Source: Acidobacteriota bacterium
GTDB taxonomy: Bacteria; Acidobacteriota; Terriglobia; Acidiferrales; UBA7541
DNA: 34,956 nucleotides
Assembly (NCBI GenBank): GCA_018268785.1
Contig: JAFDVY010000029.1
Coordinates: forward strand, 1 to 34,956
Direction: 5' to 3'
Position 1 is the stretch's first letter, and each line of letters starts with the position of its first letter. This document shows positions 8,168 to 17,008 of this stretch, piece after piece. A model generated the notes under the pieces. That model did not search any database. It worked only from the letters and a program-made list of their open reading frames with translations, and was not told where the DNA came from. A program made the position numbers and the translations under genes.

Positions 8168-8347
8168 TTATGACCGTACGTCTTTCACCGCTTTGCCCTT
8201 GTAATAGCCACAATGCGGGCACACCCGGTGGGGCTGCTTCGCCTCGTGGCAATTCGGGCAATTCGAGCTGGCCGGGGACTTCAGGTGATCGTGAGCCCGG
8301 CGCGTGCTCGACCGCCGTTTCGAATGTCTTCTTTTTGGATTCGGCAT
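8168..8347 (-). CDS. rpmF: Ribosomal protein L32
   Basis: This 59-residue gene starts MPNPKRRHSKRRSSTRRAHD, the bL32 N-terminus, and carries a zinc ribbon with Cys30/Cys33 and Cys43/Cys46 (CPNC and CPHC). The ATG at 8345-8347 is preceded by AAAGGAG at good spacing, and the frame ends with TAA at 8168-8170. L32 is a small protein of the large ribosomal subunit. Its place between yceD and plsX is the classic arrangement. Confidence 0.96.
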   Translation of the reverse strand: MPNPKRRHSKRRSSTRRAHDHLKSPASSNCPNCHEAKQPHRVCPHCGYYKGKAVKDVRS

Positions 8348-8447
8348 CGTCCTACTCCTTTATTCCATTCCTATCGAGTTCTTGCGCTCTTGTCCGAACA
8401 CTACAAAAGCACACAAAACCGCACAAATCACTACAAATCGGAACCTG

Positions 8448-8984
8448 TTATTGTTTTTTGAGCCAGTCTTGCTTCAACCGCGCCAGGGGAGCCAGGCGCG
8501 CGTCAACGCTGTGCGTCTCGCAACGGCACTCTTCGTGGTTCAAATTCGCTCCGCACGCGGCGCACAACCCGCGGCAATCGCTGCGACAAATCGCTTTCAT
8601 GGGCACCGCCAGCAGCACCTGCTCGCTCAACACATCCGCGAGGAACAGCCCATTGCCCTGATAAAAGGCTACATCTGCGTCATCATCCTTGAGCTGTTCT
8701 TCCTCCGGCTTGGCGCTTTTCGGAAGCGGGCTGTAAAAGAGATCAAACGTCCGGTGCACGTCTTCGATTACCGGTTCGAGGCAGCGTGCGCAAGAAAGCT
8801 CCAGCTTCGTTTCCAGCTCGCCGCTGATCCGGATCTCCGTGCCTTCGAACAACTCAGCCGTGGCGGTCACTTGCAAAGGCTCAATCTGCTTGATTTCGCT
8901 GGTTCCGTAGTCGATGGCGCCCGGAGCATAGCTCTTGCGAAGGCTCAGCTTGCGGACCGCCAGCTCTTTGACATCGAGGAACAT
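8448..8984 (-). CDS. yceD: DUF177/YceD family protein (23S rRNA accumulation protein)
   Basis: The protein has the DUF177 features: a paired CARC motif in the middle and a C-terminal CRSDCRGLCAACGANLN segment followed by CRC. YceD homologues lie upstream of rpmF and are linked to 23S rRNA maturation. The frame is open to an ATG at 9014. I prefer the inner ATG at 8982-8984 (MFLDVKELAVRK) because it matches the family N-terminus and follows a GGAGG site, while the promoter at 9023-9051 would make the outer start nearly leaderless. From the inner start it is 178 residues, from the outer 188. Confidence 0.88.
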   Translation of the reverse strand: MFLDVKELAVRKLSLRKSYAPGAIDYGTSEIKQIEPLQVTATAELFEGTEIRISGELETKLELSCARCLEPVIEDVHRTFDLFYSPLPKSAKPEEEQLKDDDADVAFYQGNGLFLADVLSEQVLLAVPMKAICRSDCRGLCAACGANLNHEECRCETHSVDARLAPLARLKQDWLKKQ

Positions 8985-9014
8985 CGCTTCGGCGCCTCCG
9001 CCCCCTGTGCTCAT

Positions 9015-9366
9015 GCCTATTTATTTTGAGGTCGCGTAAGCGCCAAGTCAAGAAAACGGCAGGCTCCGCGGCGGTTAGAGTCTTTTTTGGCACTAGCGAC
9101 TCCTAGTACCTAACCAGGTAGCAGGTGCAGGAATTTAGTGTTCCGGCAGCTTCGCGAATTCGGCTTTGGCATCGTTCGCGGCCCGCGCTTTTGCGAATTC
9201 CTTTCGCTGAGCCAGCGAACACGCAGGCTTCGATTGCACTAAGCATCCCCTCTGGCAATGAGACACATGCATCCAGCCTTTTCTTGCCTCCCCGCCTTCC
9301 TCGCGCCATAATTATTGGGGCTTTTCATCCGCATAAATGTTGGTCGCCACTTTCTGAGGAGGGGCA
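9015..9366. other. 352-base divergent intergenic region
   Basis: This gap separates the minus-strand yceD-rpmF-plsX-fab operon from the plus-strand coiled-coil gene. It holds the yceD promoter (9023-9051). Near its right end lie an AT-rich stretch (CCATAATTATTGG around 9307-9319) and the GAGGAGG ribosome site of the next gene. I see no RNA gene, and the short open frames here look random. Confidence 0.6.
9023..9051 (-). promoter_or_regulatory. Sigma70-type promoter for the yceD-rpmF-plsX-fab operon
   Basis: On the minus strand TTGACT (9046-9051) and CAAAAT (9023-9028) are separated by 17 bases. The predicted transcription start is near 9016. This is the only good promoter match upstream of the operon. 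Confidence 0.6.
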
Positions 9367-10245
9367 ATGAGTATTTCTCCCAACGTGCCGAGCCCGCAGG
9401 ATTCTTATCACTACGAATCCTCCGGGACCCCGCGCTGGATCTCCGTTTTATTTGGGCTGCTGTTCGTCGCTTTGGCTGCGGTTGGCGTATTCGCCTACAC
9501 GTCCACGTCCAAGCTCACGAAGGATCTCAGCGACGCGCAGAAAACGAACGCCACGCTCAGCACGCAGCTCGAGCAGGCAAATTCGCGCCTCGCTGAACTG
9601 AAAAGCATTGTCGAAGTTACGCAGCAAAAAGTCGGCATGACGGCCAGTGAAGTCGCGCAAGCCAAAAGCCGCGCCGAATCCATCCGCAAGGAACAGATCG
9701 CCGCGGATCAGAAACTCGCCACGCAGCTCACCGCCGTGCAGACCGAAGCCAACGAAAAGATCGGCAGCGTCGCAACGGAAGTCGGCGGCGCCAAGAAGGA
9801 CATCGCCGACACCCGCACCGACCTTGAAGCCACTAAAGCCAAGCTGGAAAGCACCAAGGGCGACATGGGCGTGATGAGCGGCCTCATTGCGCGCAACCAC
9901 GACGACCTCGAAGACCTCAAGCGCAGGGGCGATCGCAACTACTACGAGTTCAACCTGCGCAAATCCAAGAACGCCCAGCGCGTCGGCCCCATTCAGGTCA
10001 ACGTCAACAAGACCGATCCCAGGAAATCCAAATACACCATCACGGTTTTTGCCGACGACAAACAGATCGAAAAGAAAGACAAGACCTCCGGCGAACCCGT
10101 GCAGTTCTACGTCGGCGGCAGCCGTGGTATGCCTTACGAAATCGTCGTCTTCAACGTCGGCAAGGACCAGATCACCGGCTACCTTTCGACTCCTAAAGAC
10201 GCCGGCTCCGCTCCCGCGGCAGCTCCAGCCGCAGCCAAGCCGTAG
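9367..10245 (+). CDS. Membrane-anchored coiled-coil protein of unknown function
   Basis: The 292-residue protein has a short cytoplasmic N-terminus, one transmembrane helix at about residues 24-45, and a long region of about 120 residues rich in Ala, Lys, Glu and Gln with heptad character. A compact C-terminal domain follows (about 190-275, from YYEFNLRKSKN to YEIVVFNVGKDQITGYLS), and the tail is Ala/Pro-rich. I do not recognise the C-terminal domain. The topology suggests a periplasmic rod with a terminal domain. A GAGGAGG ribosome site precedes the ATG and a strong terminator follows, so it is probably monocistronic. Confidence 0.85.
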   Translation: MSISPNVPSPQDSYHYESSGTPRWISVLFGLLFVALAAVGVFAYTSTSKLTKDLSDAQKTNATLSTQLEQANSRLAELKSIVEVTQQKVGMTASEVAQAKSRAESIRKEQIAADQKLATQLTAVQTEANEKIGSVATEVGGAKKDIADTRTDLEATKAKLESTKGDMGVMSGLIARNHDDLEDLKRRGDRNYYEFNLRKSKNAQRVGPIQVNVNKTDPRKSKYTITVFADDKQIEKKDKTSGEPVQFYVGGSRGMPYEIVVFNVGKDQITGYLSTPKDAGSAPAAAPAAAKP

Positions 10246-10272
10246 CTGAACTTCAAACTCACTCGCATCAAG

Positions 10273-10319
10273 AGCCCTGTTCCTCATTCTGGAAACTCCA
10301 GACGGAACAGGGCTTTTTT
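10273..10319 (+). terminator. Rho-independent terminator
   Basis: An 11-base perfect stem, AGCCCTGTTCC (10273-10283) with GGAACAGGGCT (10304-10314), encloses a 20-base loop and is followed by a run of six T. It ends the transcript of the coiled-coil gene. Confidence 0.9.
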
Positions 10320-10381
10320 CCGCCCTCTTCACTCGCTACCCTTAATAAATGAAATACGTCTCAGTCCTGCCGGAGTCCCCC

Positions 10382-12235
10382 ATGAAACTATTTCTTCGCG
10401 CCCTGTTTTTCTGTGCATCCTTTTTGTTGAGCCTCTCCGCGGTTTCGCCTGCGCTCGCGCAAACCCCTCCCTCTTCCATCGACGCATCACAACTTCCCCC
10501 GCACACGCTCTTCTACGTTCTCTGGCGTGGCGCTCCTTCGCCATCCGCCCGCTCGGCAAACTCTCTCTATGCTCTCTGGGACGATCCCGATTTCGCTCCC
10601 GCTCGAAACGCGCTCTTCGACAGCTTCCTGAGCGAATCCCGCAAATCCGCCGATGCCAAATCTCAATTGACGCGTGAAGAGCTCTCCGAATACACCCCAC
10701 TACTGGATAATCCACTGGCCGTCGGCTTCGTAAGTGATCCATCACAAGCTTCCTCCAACTCGGTTTCGCTTAAAACCGACGCCAGTGCGCACAAATGGAA
10801 CGGAATCTTTTTCATCTACGATCGCTCTGGAAAAGAAGCTCTCCTCGCCAAAGCCGTTCTGCGGATGCGCGCTGCAGATAAAGAACCCGCTACCCTATCC
10901 CCAATCACCATCGCCGGAATTCCCGCCATGAAATTGACAGGCAAGGGTGGAACCAATTACTGGGTCGAATCAGGTAAGTATGTCGTCAGCTCCGGCGAAC
11001 TCTCCGTCGTCGAGCAAATCCTTCGCGGCCTGAAAATTGGCCCCAATTCTGCATCGCTGCTTTCTTCAACTGATACCGCTGCCCTGCAGCAAGCCGCCCG
11101 CAGCGTGAAAGGTGCTGCACCGGCCTTCACGGCCTCTGGCCTTGGCGGCGTTCCCGCATTTAAGGAAGCAAGCGCGGTTCTCGGCGAAGGCGCGCTCGAA
11201 TTCTTCCTGAACATTTCCGATATCGCAAAGCTTGCAAAGGATGTTCCCACCCCGGCCGGATTCCGCGCAGGAACTGTGCTCGACGCTCTGAACGTAAAAG
11301 CCATGCACTCGATCGCGGGACGCGTCTATCTCGATGGCACAAAAACCCGCTTCCAAACGGTAGTTCTGGGCGACACTTCCGAAGGCACCATCTTCGACAT
11401 CTGGGGAGCAGGTCAAACCAGGCCCGCCAGCATCGCCTATATTCCGCAAGACGCAGTTTCTTATCGCGAGTTTCAGGTGAATCTGCCGGGTATCTATGCG
11501 CTCGCCATGCATGTCGCAAAATCTTTCCTCACACAGGGCGATCAGGACAAAACTGACATGATCGAATCCATGGCGCGCGCCAAGCTCGGCATGTCTACCT
11601 CGGACGCTCTTCATTCTCTGACCGGTGAAATGGGCTACCTGCAATCCGATTCCTTTTCTGGCCTCGGAAAAAGCACCTTTTTCCTCGGTGTGAACAATCG
11701 CGACAACGCCCTGAGGCTGATTCGCCACGCTTTCCTCGACAACATCATTTCCGATACCGACTTGGATGGAGTCACCTTCGTCACGCTCTCCTCAGGTAAC
11801 GCTCGCACATCGTCAACTCCCGGAAATTCCCCTGCCGTCCAATACCATCTTGCGGTAACCGATGACTTGATCCTGGTCTCTGCCAACAAAGCCGCTTTCC
11901 GCTCTCCTCTTGCGAAGAGAAAATCCTCCGCTACGCCCAGTCAGCTTGCGCCCTTCTTCGCGGCTCACTCCGGTGCACCCGCCGCGGTCAATGGCCTCAG
12001 CTTCCTCGATTTCCAGAAATTCGATTGGCAATCGCTGAAGAATCTTCCCGGCCGGAACAAAGCGATTGGTACATCGGTCTTGCTGGAATTCGTGCCTGAC
12101 AAGACCGTTCCTCCGCAACGAAAAAGCTGGCTCGACGAAATCGACCCAAAAGTTTTTTCGCGCCACCTTCACTTGAGCTATGGTTATTCCTGGAAGGATG
12201 CAAACGGACTCCATCTGGAAGGTTGGATTGATTGA
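10382..12235 (+). CDS. Large secreted protein of unknown function
   Basis: From the ATG at 10382 the protein has 617 residues and a clear signal peptide (MKLFLRALFFCASFLLSLSA, cleaved near ALAQ). The frame is open to 10349, but the inner start places the signal peptide at the N-terminus. The mature protein is rich in beta-prone and Ala/Ser/Leu segments, with no cysteine motif or catalytic signature that I recognise. Segments such as YFLGVNNRDNALRLIRHAFL-like text near the middle suggest a DUF3352-type extracellular protein, but this is a guess. Its end overlaps the start of the VWFA-related gene, so the two are probably co-expressed. Confidence 0.82.
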   Translation: MKLFLRALFFCASFLLSLSAVSPALAQTPPSSIDASQLPPHTLFYVLWRGAPSPSARSANSLYALWDDPDFAPARNALFDSFLSESRKSADAKSQLTREELSEYTPLLDNPLAVGFVSDPSQASSNSVSLKTDASAHKWNGIFFIYDRSGKEALLAKAVLRMRAADKEPATLSPITIAGIPAMKLTGKGGTNYWVESGKYVVSSGELSVVEQILRGLKIGPNSASLLSSTDTAALQQAARSVKGAAPAFTASGLGGVPAFKEASAVLGEGALEFFLNISDIAKLAKDVPTPAGFRAGTVLDALNVKAMHSIAGRVYLDGTKTRFQTVVLGDTSEGTIFDIWGAGQTRPASIAYIPQDAVSYREFQVNLPGIYALAMHVAKSFLTQGDQDKTDMIESMARAKLGMSTSDALHSLTGEMGYLQSDSFSGLGKSTFFLGVNNRDNALRLIRHAFLDNIISDTDLDGVTFVTLSSGNARTSSTPGNSPAVQYHLAVTDDLILVSANKAAFRSPLAKRKSSATPSQLAPFFAAHSGAPAAVNGLSFLDFQKFDWQSLKNLPGRNKAIGTSVLLEFVPDKTVPPQRKSWLDEIDPKVFSRHLHLSYGYSWKDANGLHLEGWID

Positions 12236-13211
12236 TCTCTCGCGTGGCGTATTCTTTCGCCGCGCCCTGTTACTTGTCATATTGGGCTGCTTTGCCGCTG
12301 CCGCATTTTGCGAAGCACAAGAAACCCCAGCCCCGGCCATTCGCGTTGACGTCAGCCGCGTCAACGTCGGCGTCACGGTAACCGACGGTCACGGAAAATT
12401 TCTTAGTGGATTAGCGCAGTCCGACTTTCACGTTTTCGATAACGGCGTCGAACAGCCAATCGCCGGTTTCCTCGCAAACGACGATCCTGCTCAGGTCGTT
12501 CTCATGCTCGAATGTGGTCCGTCTCTGCGCCTGTTTGGCATTGAAAATATCCGCAGGGCCGACGCTCTCATCGCCCGCCTCGCGCCGCAGGACAAGGTCG
12601 CGATTGTCTGCTACTCCTCCGGCCCATCCTTTCAATTCCCTCTCAGCGACGATCTCGCCGCTTCCCGCATGGCGCTCCGCAGCCTGAGTTTCAATGCTGG
12701 CTTCGCAAATTTGGATCTTTCCAAAAGTCTGCTCCAGGTTCTCGTTTGGCTCCATTCTGTTCCGGGCAAGAAAACAATCGTTCTCATCAGCAGCGGAATC
12801 GACAGCGCGCCTCCAACCATCCCGGACGACTACAAATCCGCGATCATCGCCAGCGAAGTCCGTGTCCTGGCCGTATCAACTTCTCTCTCACTAAAAAAGT
12901 CGCCCAAAAAGCGCAAACACGATCCGGACTCTCGCGCCAACAGCGCTGAACTGAAATCGGCTTTTGTGGATGCTGACGCCACATTGAAGAATCTGGCGGA
13001 CTCGACAGGAGGCAGAGTCTACTTCCCCAAAAACGCAAAAGGCTACGATAAGGCTTACGCGGAGATCGCCCAAATCGTTCGCCACGAGTACAACTTGGCC
13101 TTCACTCCGCAAACCTTCGACGGAAAGCTCCACACCCTGACCGTTACCGCCAAACGCGCTGCCCGCGTGGACCATCGCCAGGCTTACCTCGCGCCGCCTC
13201 CGCCAAATTAA
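12228..13211 (+). CDS. VWFA-related protein of the acidobacterial type, secreted
   Basis: The protein has an N-terminal signal peptide or anchor (FFRRALLLVILGCFAAAAFC), then the beta-rich segment VNVGVTVTDGHGKFLSGLAQ typical of acidobacterial VWFA-related proteins (GLxxxDFxVxDNG), then a von Willebrand A fold. The usual metal-site motif DxSxS is replaced by ECGPS at residues 95-99, so metal binding may be lost. I place the start at the TTG at 12228. It has an AAGG site 5 bases upstream, puts the signal peptide at the end and overlaps the previous gene by 8 bases. ATG codons at 12180 and 12198 are alternatives. The role is unknown, probably adhesion or envelope assembly. Confidence 0.8.
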   Translation: MIDLSRGVFFRRALLLVILGCFAAAAFCEAQETPAPAIRVDVSRVNVGVTVTDGHGKFLSGLAQSDFHVFDNGVEQPIAGFLANDDPAQVVLMLECGPSLRLFGIENIRRADALIARLAPQDKVAIVCYSSGPSFQFPLSDDLAASRMALRSLSFNAGFANLDLSKSLLQVLVWLHSVPGKKTIVLISSGIDSAPPTIPDDYKSAIIASEVRVLAVSTSLSLKKSPKKRKHDPDSRANSAELKSAFVDADATLKNLADSTGGRVYFPKNAKGYDKAYAEIAQIVRHEYNLAFTPQTFDGKLHTLTVTAKRAARVDHRQAYLAPPPPN

Positions 13212-13347
13212 TTGGAGATTTTCCTTCTAGAAGCCATCAGCTATCGCATAAACAGCTCAATGGGAAGTGGGGCTTCTAACGCCCACGTAAAGACGCGGGA
13301 AATGCGGGCTTAGCCTCTGAAGGAATCTTTGATGAAGGAGTGTTGGC

Positions 13348-15807
13348 TTACTCAAATTCTTTCAACGTTTTCGCCATTTCGGAGAGACGTTGGTTTACGC
13401 GAGCGAAAACTGTGCCCGAGTCAAAAGCCCCTGAGCCGTTCTTGTAACCGGCGGCGCTGCCCGTAAGCAGCTCCACGCCCTGCTCGATTTTCGCCGCCGA
13501 CCAGATGTGAAACTTCTTCGTCGTCACCGCTTCCACCACGTCCTGCCGCAACATCAAATCTTCAATATTAGCTTCAGGAATCAGCACTCCCTGTGTCCCC
13601 GTCAGCCCCTTGATCCGGCAAACATCGTAAAATCCCTCGATCTTTTCGTTCACGCCGCCAATCGGCTGAATATCCCCCTGCTGATTCATCGAACCGGTCA
13701 CCGCAATGTCCTGCCGTAGCGGCAAACCGGATAGCGCGGACACCAGCGCATACACTTCCGTCGAACTCGCGCTGTCTCCATCCACCCCCGAATACGACTG
13801 CTCGAAACAAATGCTCGCCGCAAGCGAAAGAGGCTTGTCTTGCGCAAAATGGCTGCGCAAATACCCGGAAATAATGTGCACGCCTTTGTCGTGAAAGCGC
13901 CCGCTCAAATTTGATTCGCGCTCGATGTTGATCAGCCCCGATTTCCCCAGCGCCGCCGTGGCCGTAATCCGCACCGGCTTGCCGAAGGAATAGCCGCCAA
14001 TCTCCAGCACGCTCAGTCCGTTCACCTGGCCCACGCGCTCGCCGGCCACGTCCACCAGCAGCGTTCCCTCTTCAATCATTTCGCGAATGCGCGTCTCGAC
14101 CAGGTTGTGCCGCTCCATCTTTGAGCTGAGCGCCTTGCGCACGTGTTCCGCGCGCACCACGTGCTCGTCGGCTTCCCGCGCCGCATAGTTCGCTTCCCGC
14201 GCCAGATCCGCAATGTCCACAAATCGCGCTGTAACCTTGTTCCGCCGCCCCGCCATTCGCACGCCGTGTTCCAGCATTGTCGCGAACGCACCGCGGTCAA
14301 ACGGCGACAAACTCTCTTTTTCCGAAAGCGTGCGCAATCGCCCCGCATATTCCGCGATGACCGTGTCGCTCATCGGCATCTCTTCGTCAAATTCCACGCG
14401 CACCTTGAAAATCTTGCGGAAGTCCTCTTCGTATTCGTAAAGCAACTCGTACATCGAGCGGTCGCCGATCAAGATCACCTTCACGTTGATGGGCACCGCT
14501 TCCGGCTTCATCGAACTGCCGCCAAACGGATAAAACATCTCGGCCGGCTGAATTTCCAGTCGCGTGTGGCTCAGCGTCCGTTTCAGCGCTCGCCAGACCC
14601 CCGGCTCGGAAATTGTCTCCATCGCGTACATGATCAAATAGCCGCCGTCGGCGCGCAGCAGCGATCCGCCGCGCAAATCCATGAAGTCGCTCGTCCACCC
14701 TCCGCGCGCATCGTAAGCCCGTTGAATTGTCCCAAACAGATTCGCGTATGTGGGCGTCGTTTCGAAAATCACGGGAGACTCTGATTCGTCTCCGTGCGCC
14801 AGAATCACGTTCACGCCGTACACGCGAAATGGATCGCGTTCCGGCCCTTGTGGCTTCATCGCCGGTACTTCCGGCAAATCCGTGGCCGCGTCTTCGCCTT
14901 CCCCTTCGCGTTCCTTGAACGGATCGAGGTTATCCAGAATGTGGTGCCGCACTTCTTCCAGATATTCCGAAACGCTCGGGTCCGGATATTTTTCCTTCAG
15001 CTCTTCGATCACGCCGTCCACAAGCACGGACGCCGCTTCTTGTTCCAGGTAGCTCAGCTCGCTCGCCAGTTCACGCGAAAGCGTCAGCGTCTTTCGGTAA
15101 ACAACCGTGAACTCCTGCCGGAACTGCTCGTACTTGCGCTCAATTTCTTCCGCGACCGGAGAATCCAGCTTCCCTTCGTGCACCATCTTCGAAATATCTT
15201 CAATGGGCACCATCTGCCCTTCGAGCACGGGGAAAATTTCCGGCAGCGCCACTGCGCCAACCTGCATGTGGCCCAGCGCAAACTGCTCGCGCGCAATCCG
15301 CCGCGTGAAATCGTCCATCAAATCTTTTTCCCGCCCCGTAAATCGTTCGACAATTCTTCCCTTTTGCCGCTGGAACGGTTCGCCTTCAAACACTTGCGGA
15401 ATCCGTCGCCGCAGAAAATCGACGCCCGCCTGCATGTCCTTCTTGAATCCGTTCGCCTGTCCCCGCGGAAGCGAAATCAGCCGCGGCCGGTCGGATATCT
15501 TGAAATTATTCACATAGCAGCGGTCGGGAGACACCTTTACACTAGGCTTCAACTCCTCAATCATCCGCGCAATCGTGCCGCCCCGGCTCGTACCTGCCAG
15601 CCCGCACACAAACACGTTGTAGCCCGGCGCGCCAAGCTCCACGCCCATTTTCAAGGCACGTAACGCGCGTTCCTGCCCGACAAAGCCTTCCCGCAACTCC
15701 GCCTGCGCCGTCGTTTCAAACGGCAGACGCGACGGCTCGCACCGCCACCGCAGTTTTTCCGGCGTCAATTCCGTGGGCTTCCCCAAATTTTTCTCCGGCT
15801 CTTTCAT
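13348..15807 (-). CDS. Lon-family protease with AAA_32-type domain
   Basis: The 819-residue protein belongs to the Lon-related group without the classical Lon N-terminal domain. The AAA-like region spans about residues 30-550, with a helical insertion at about 110-330. The C-terminal Lon protease domain has the catalytic Ser679 in GVDGDSASSTE and Lys722 in PIGGVNEKIEGF. The nucleotide-binding loop at 69-78 reads GLAGTSRGGT and lacks the GK of a normal Walker A motif. It presumably degrades cytoplasmic proteins, but substrates are unknown. The protein is separated by 69 bases from the AI-2E family gene upstream on the same strand. Confidence 0.9.
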   Translation of the reverse strand: MKEPEKNLGKPTELTPEKLRWRCEPSRLPFETTAQAELREGFVGQERALRALKMGVELGAPGYNVFVCGLAGTSRGGTIARMIEELKPSVKVSPDRCYVNNFKISDRPRLISLPRGQANGFKKDMQAGVDFLRRRIPQVFEGEPFQRQKGRIVERFTGREKDLMDDFTRRIAREQFALGHMQVGAVALPEIFPVLEGQMVPIEDISKMVHEGKLDSPVAEEIERKYEQFRQEFTVVYRKTLTLSRELASELSYLEQEAASVLVDGVIEELKEKYPDPSVSEYLEEVRHHILDNLDPFKEREGEGEDAATDLPEVPAMKPQGPERDPFRVYGVNVILAHGDESESPVIFETTPTYANLFGTIQRAYDARGGWTSDFMDLRGGSLLRADGGYLIMYAMETISEPGVWRALKRTLSHTRLEIQPAEMFYPFGGSSMKPEAVPINVKVILIGDRSMYELLYEYEEDFRKIFKVRVEFDEEMPMSDTVIAEYAGRLRTLSEKESLSPFDRGAFATMLEHGVRMAGRRNKVTARFVDIADLAREANYAAREADEHVVRAEHVRKALSSKMERHNLVETRIREMIEEGTLLVDVAGERVGQVNGLSVLEIGGYSFGKPVRITATAALGKSGLINIERESNLSGRFHDKGVHIISGYLRSHFAQDKPLSLAASICFEQSYSGVDGDSASSTEVYALVSALSGLPLRQDIAVTGSMNQQGDIQPIGGVNEKIEGFYDVCRIKGLTGTQGVLIPEANIEDLMLRQDVVEAVTTKKFHIWSAAKIEQGVELLTGSAAGYKNGSGAFDSGTVFARVNQRLSEMAKTLKEFE

Positions 15808-15876
15808 ACGGGCGGGTACTCTAGCACAGCCTTGTCGGGCGGTCTCCTGGTTCGCTCTGTTTATTCTGGCAAACCG

Positions 15877-16950
15877 TCAGGCCGCTGCATCTTCCATTTC
15901 GTCGCGATGTTCCATATAGACACGGAACACCCCCATCGCCGCGGCCATGATTGTCGGCCCGGCCACAATCCCCAGCAATCCAAATACTTCGATGCCTCCG
16001 AGCACGCTTATAAACAGCAGCAACTCGTTCAAGCGCGTCCGGTTGCGCAGCAAAAGTGGCCGCACCAGATTGTCCGCAACTCCCGCCACGCCTCCGCAAA
16101 TTGCAAGAATCACGACCGCCTTGCCCCAATGTCCGTTCAGTCCGATCCAGATCCCCGCCGGCACCCAGATCAGCGCCGACCCAACCACGGGCACCAGCGA
16201 AAAGAACGCGATCAGCACACCCCAAAAAAGCGGCGAAGTAATTCCCACAATCGTGAACGCCAATCCGCCCAGCGCGCCTTGCATCAGCGCAATCACCAGC
16301 GCCACCGCCACGCTTGCAAAAATCAGTTCTCGCGATTCCGCCAGCATCTCCGATTGAATGTCGCTGTCGAACGGCAAAAGATGCTTCACGCCGCGCACAA
16401 CTTCCTTGCCGTCCCGGAACATGAAGAAAAGCGCGAACAACATCAAAAACAGATCCACAAAAAAATCGACGAGGTTTTTCGCCAGCCCCGTCAATTTGCC
16501 CGCCAAATACGCCGCCGCCTTTTCCGCGCCCTGGCGGAACTGCTCGGAGAAATCCACGTCCTGCATCGACGCCGGAAATTTCGACTTCAGCCACGCTTCC
16601 ACGCGATCCATTGCCGTCGTATCCGGGTGAGTAAGCACCGCCTGTGCTTTTGTTGTGGCATCCATTGCTTGCCTCGCCGTATACGTGCCCAAAGCCAGCG
16701 ATGGCACCACAAGCAAAAACGTCACTCCCACCGTGCTCACGAGTGCCGACGGAGTCGGCTTTAGCTTTTTCGCGATTCTTTCATGCAAAGGAGTAAAGAA
16801 AATCGCAAAAACCGCCGACCACGCCAGCGGCACAAAAAATGGTTCCACGATCCGGTAAACGCAATACCCTAGTAGCAGCAGCGCTCCATACGAAAGCACT
16901 GTTGTCAGGCGGTCACTCGTCGTCGTTTTCGCGGCAACGGTATTTTTCAT
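15877..16950 (-). CDS. AI-2E/PerM family transporter-like membrane protein
   Basis: From the ATG at 16948-16950 the protein has 357 residues with about eight hydrophobic segments. The N-terminal pair includes YCVYRIVEPFFVPLAWSAVF, and the C-terminal half includes PLFWGVLIAFFSLVPVVGSA and GGIEVFGLLGIVAGPTIMAA. The motif with FFSLVPVVGSALIW and GxxxFGLxGxxxGP is the signature of the PerM/AI-2E family. Members are integral inner-membrane exporters whose substrates vary and are mostly unknown. The frame is open further to a GTG at 16981-16983, and neither start has a good ribosome site. The gene is divergent from the MFS gene. Confidence 0.88.
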   Translation of the reverse strand: MKNTVAAKTTTSDRLTTVLSYGALLLLGYCVYRIVEPFFVPLAWSAVFAIFFTPLHERIAKKLKPTPSALVSTVGVTFLLVVPSLALGTYTARQAMDATTKAQAVLTHPDTTAMDRVEAWLKSKFPASMQDVDFSEQFRQGAEKAAAYLAGKLTGLAKNLVDFFVDLFLMLFALFFMFRDGKEVVRGVKHLLPFDSDIQSEMLAESRELIFASVAVALVIALMQGALGGLAFTIVGITSPLFWGVLIAFFSLVPVVGSALIWVPAGIWIGLNGHWGKAVVILAICGGVAGVADNLVRPLLLRNRTRLNELLLFISVLGGIEVFGLLGIVAGPTIMAAAMGVFRVYMEHRDEMEDAAA

Positions 16951-16958
16951 TGGCGGTA

Positions 16959-16990
16959 TATAATCCCTTTGAACAGGGCTCACAGGTCAA
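16959..16990. promoter_or_regulatory. Possible divergent promoter between AI-2E-like and MFS genes
   Basis: TATAAT is present on the plus strand at 16959-16964. On the minus strand TTGACC (16985-16990) faces GATTAT (16960-16965) with a long 19-base spacer. The plus-strand -35 box is poor. Both are weak predictions. Confidence 0.3.
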
Positions 16991-17008
16991 GAACTAAAAT
17001 TCTGCGGC

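Noticed and set aside
9448..10332. 294-residue minus-strand open frame opposite the coiled-coil gene
   Set aside because: It reads as an antisense shadow with a strong Val/Phe/Gly bias. The terminator at 10273-10319 and the ribosome site at 9356-9366 fit the plus-strand gene.
14794..15663. 289-residue plus-strand open frame inside the Lon-like gene
   Set aside because: The minus-strand frame has all Lon protease motifs. This antisense frame has a biased composition (His, Arg and Phe rich) and no motif.
15832..16764. 310-residue plus-strand open frame opposite the AI-2E-like gene
   Set aside because: It is antisense to a clear membrane protein and is very rich in His, Gln and Arg, which is typical of a shadow frame.
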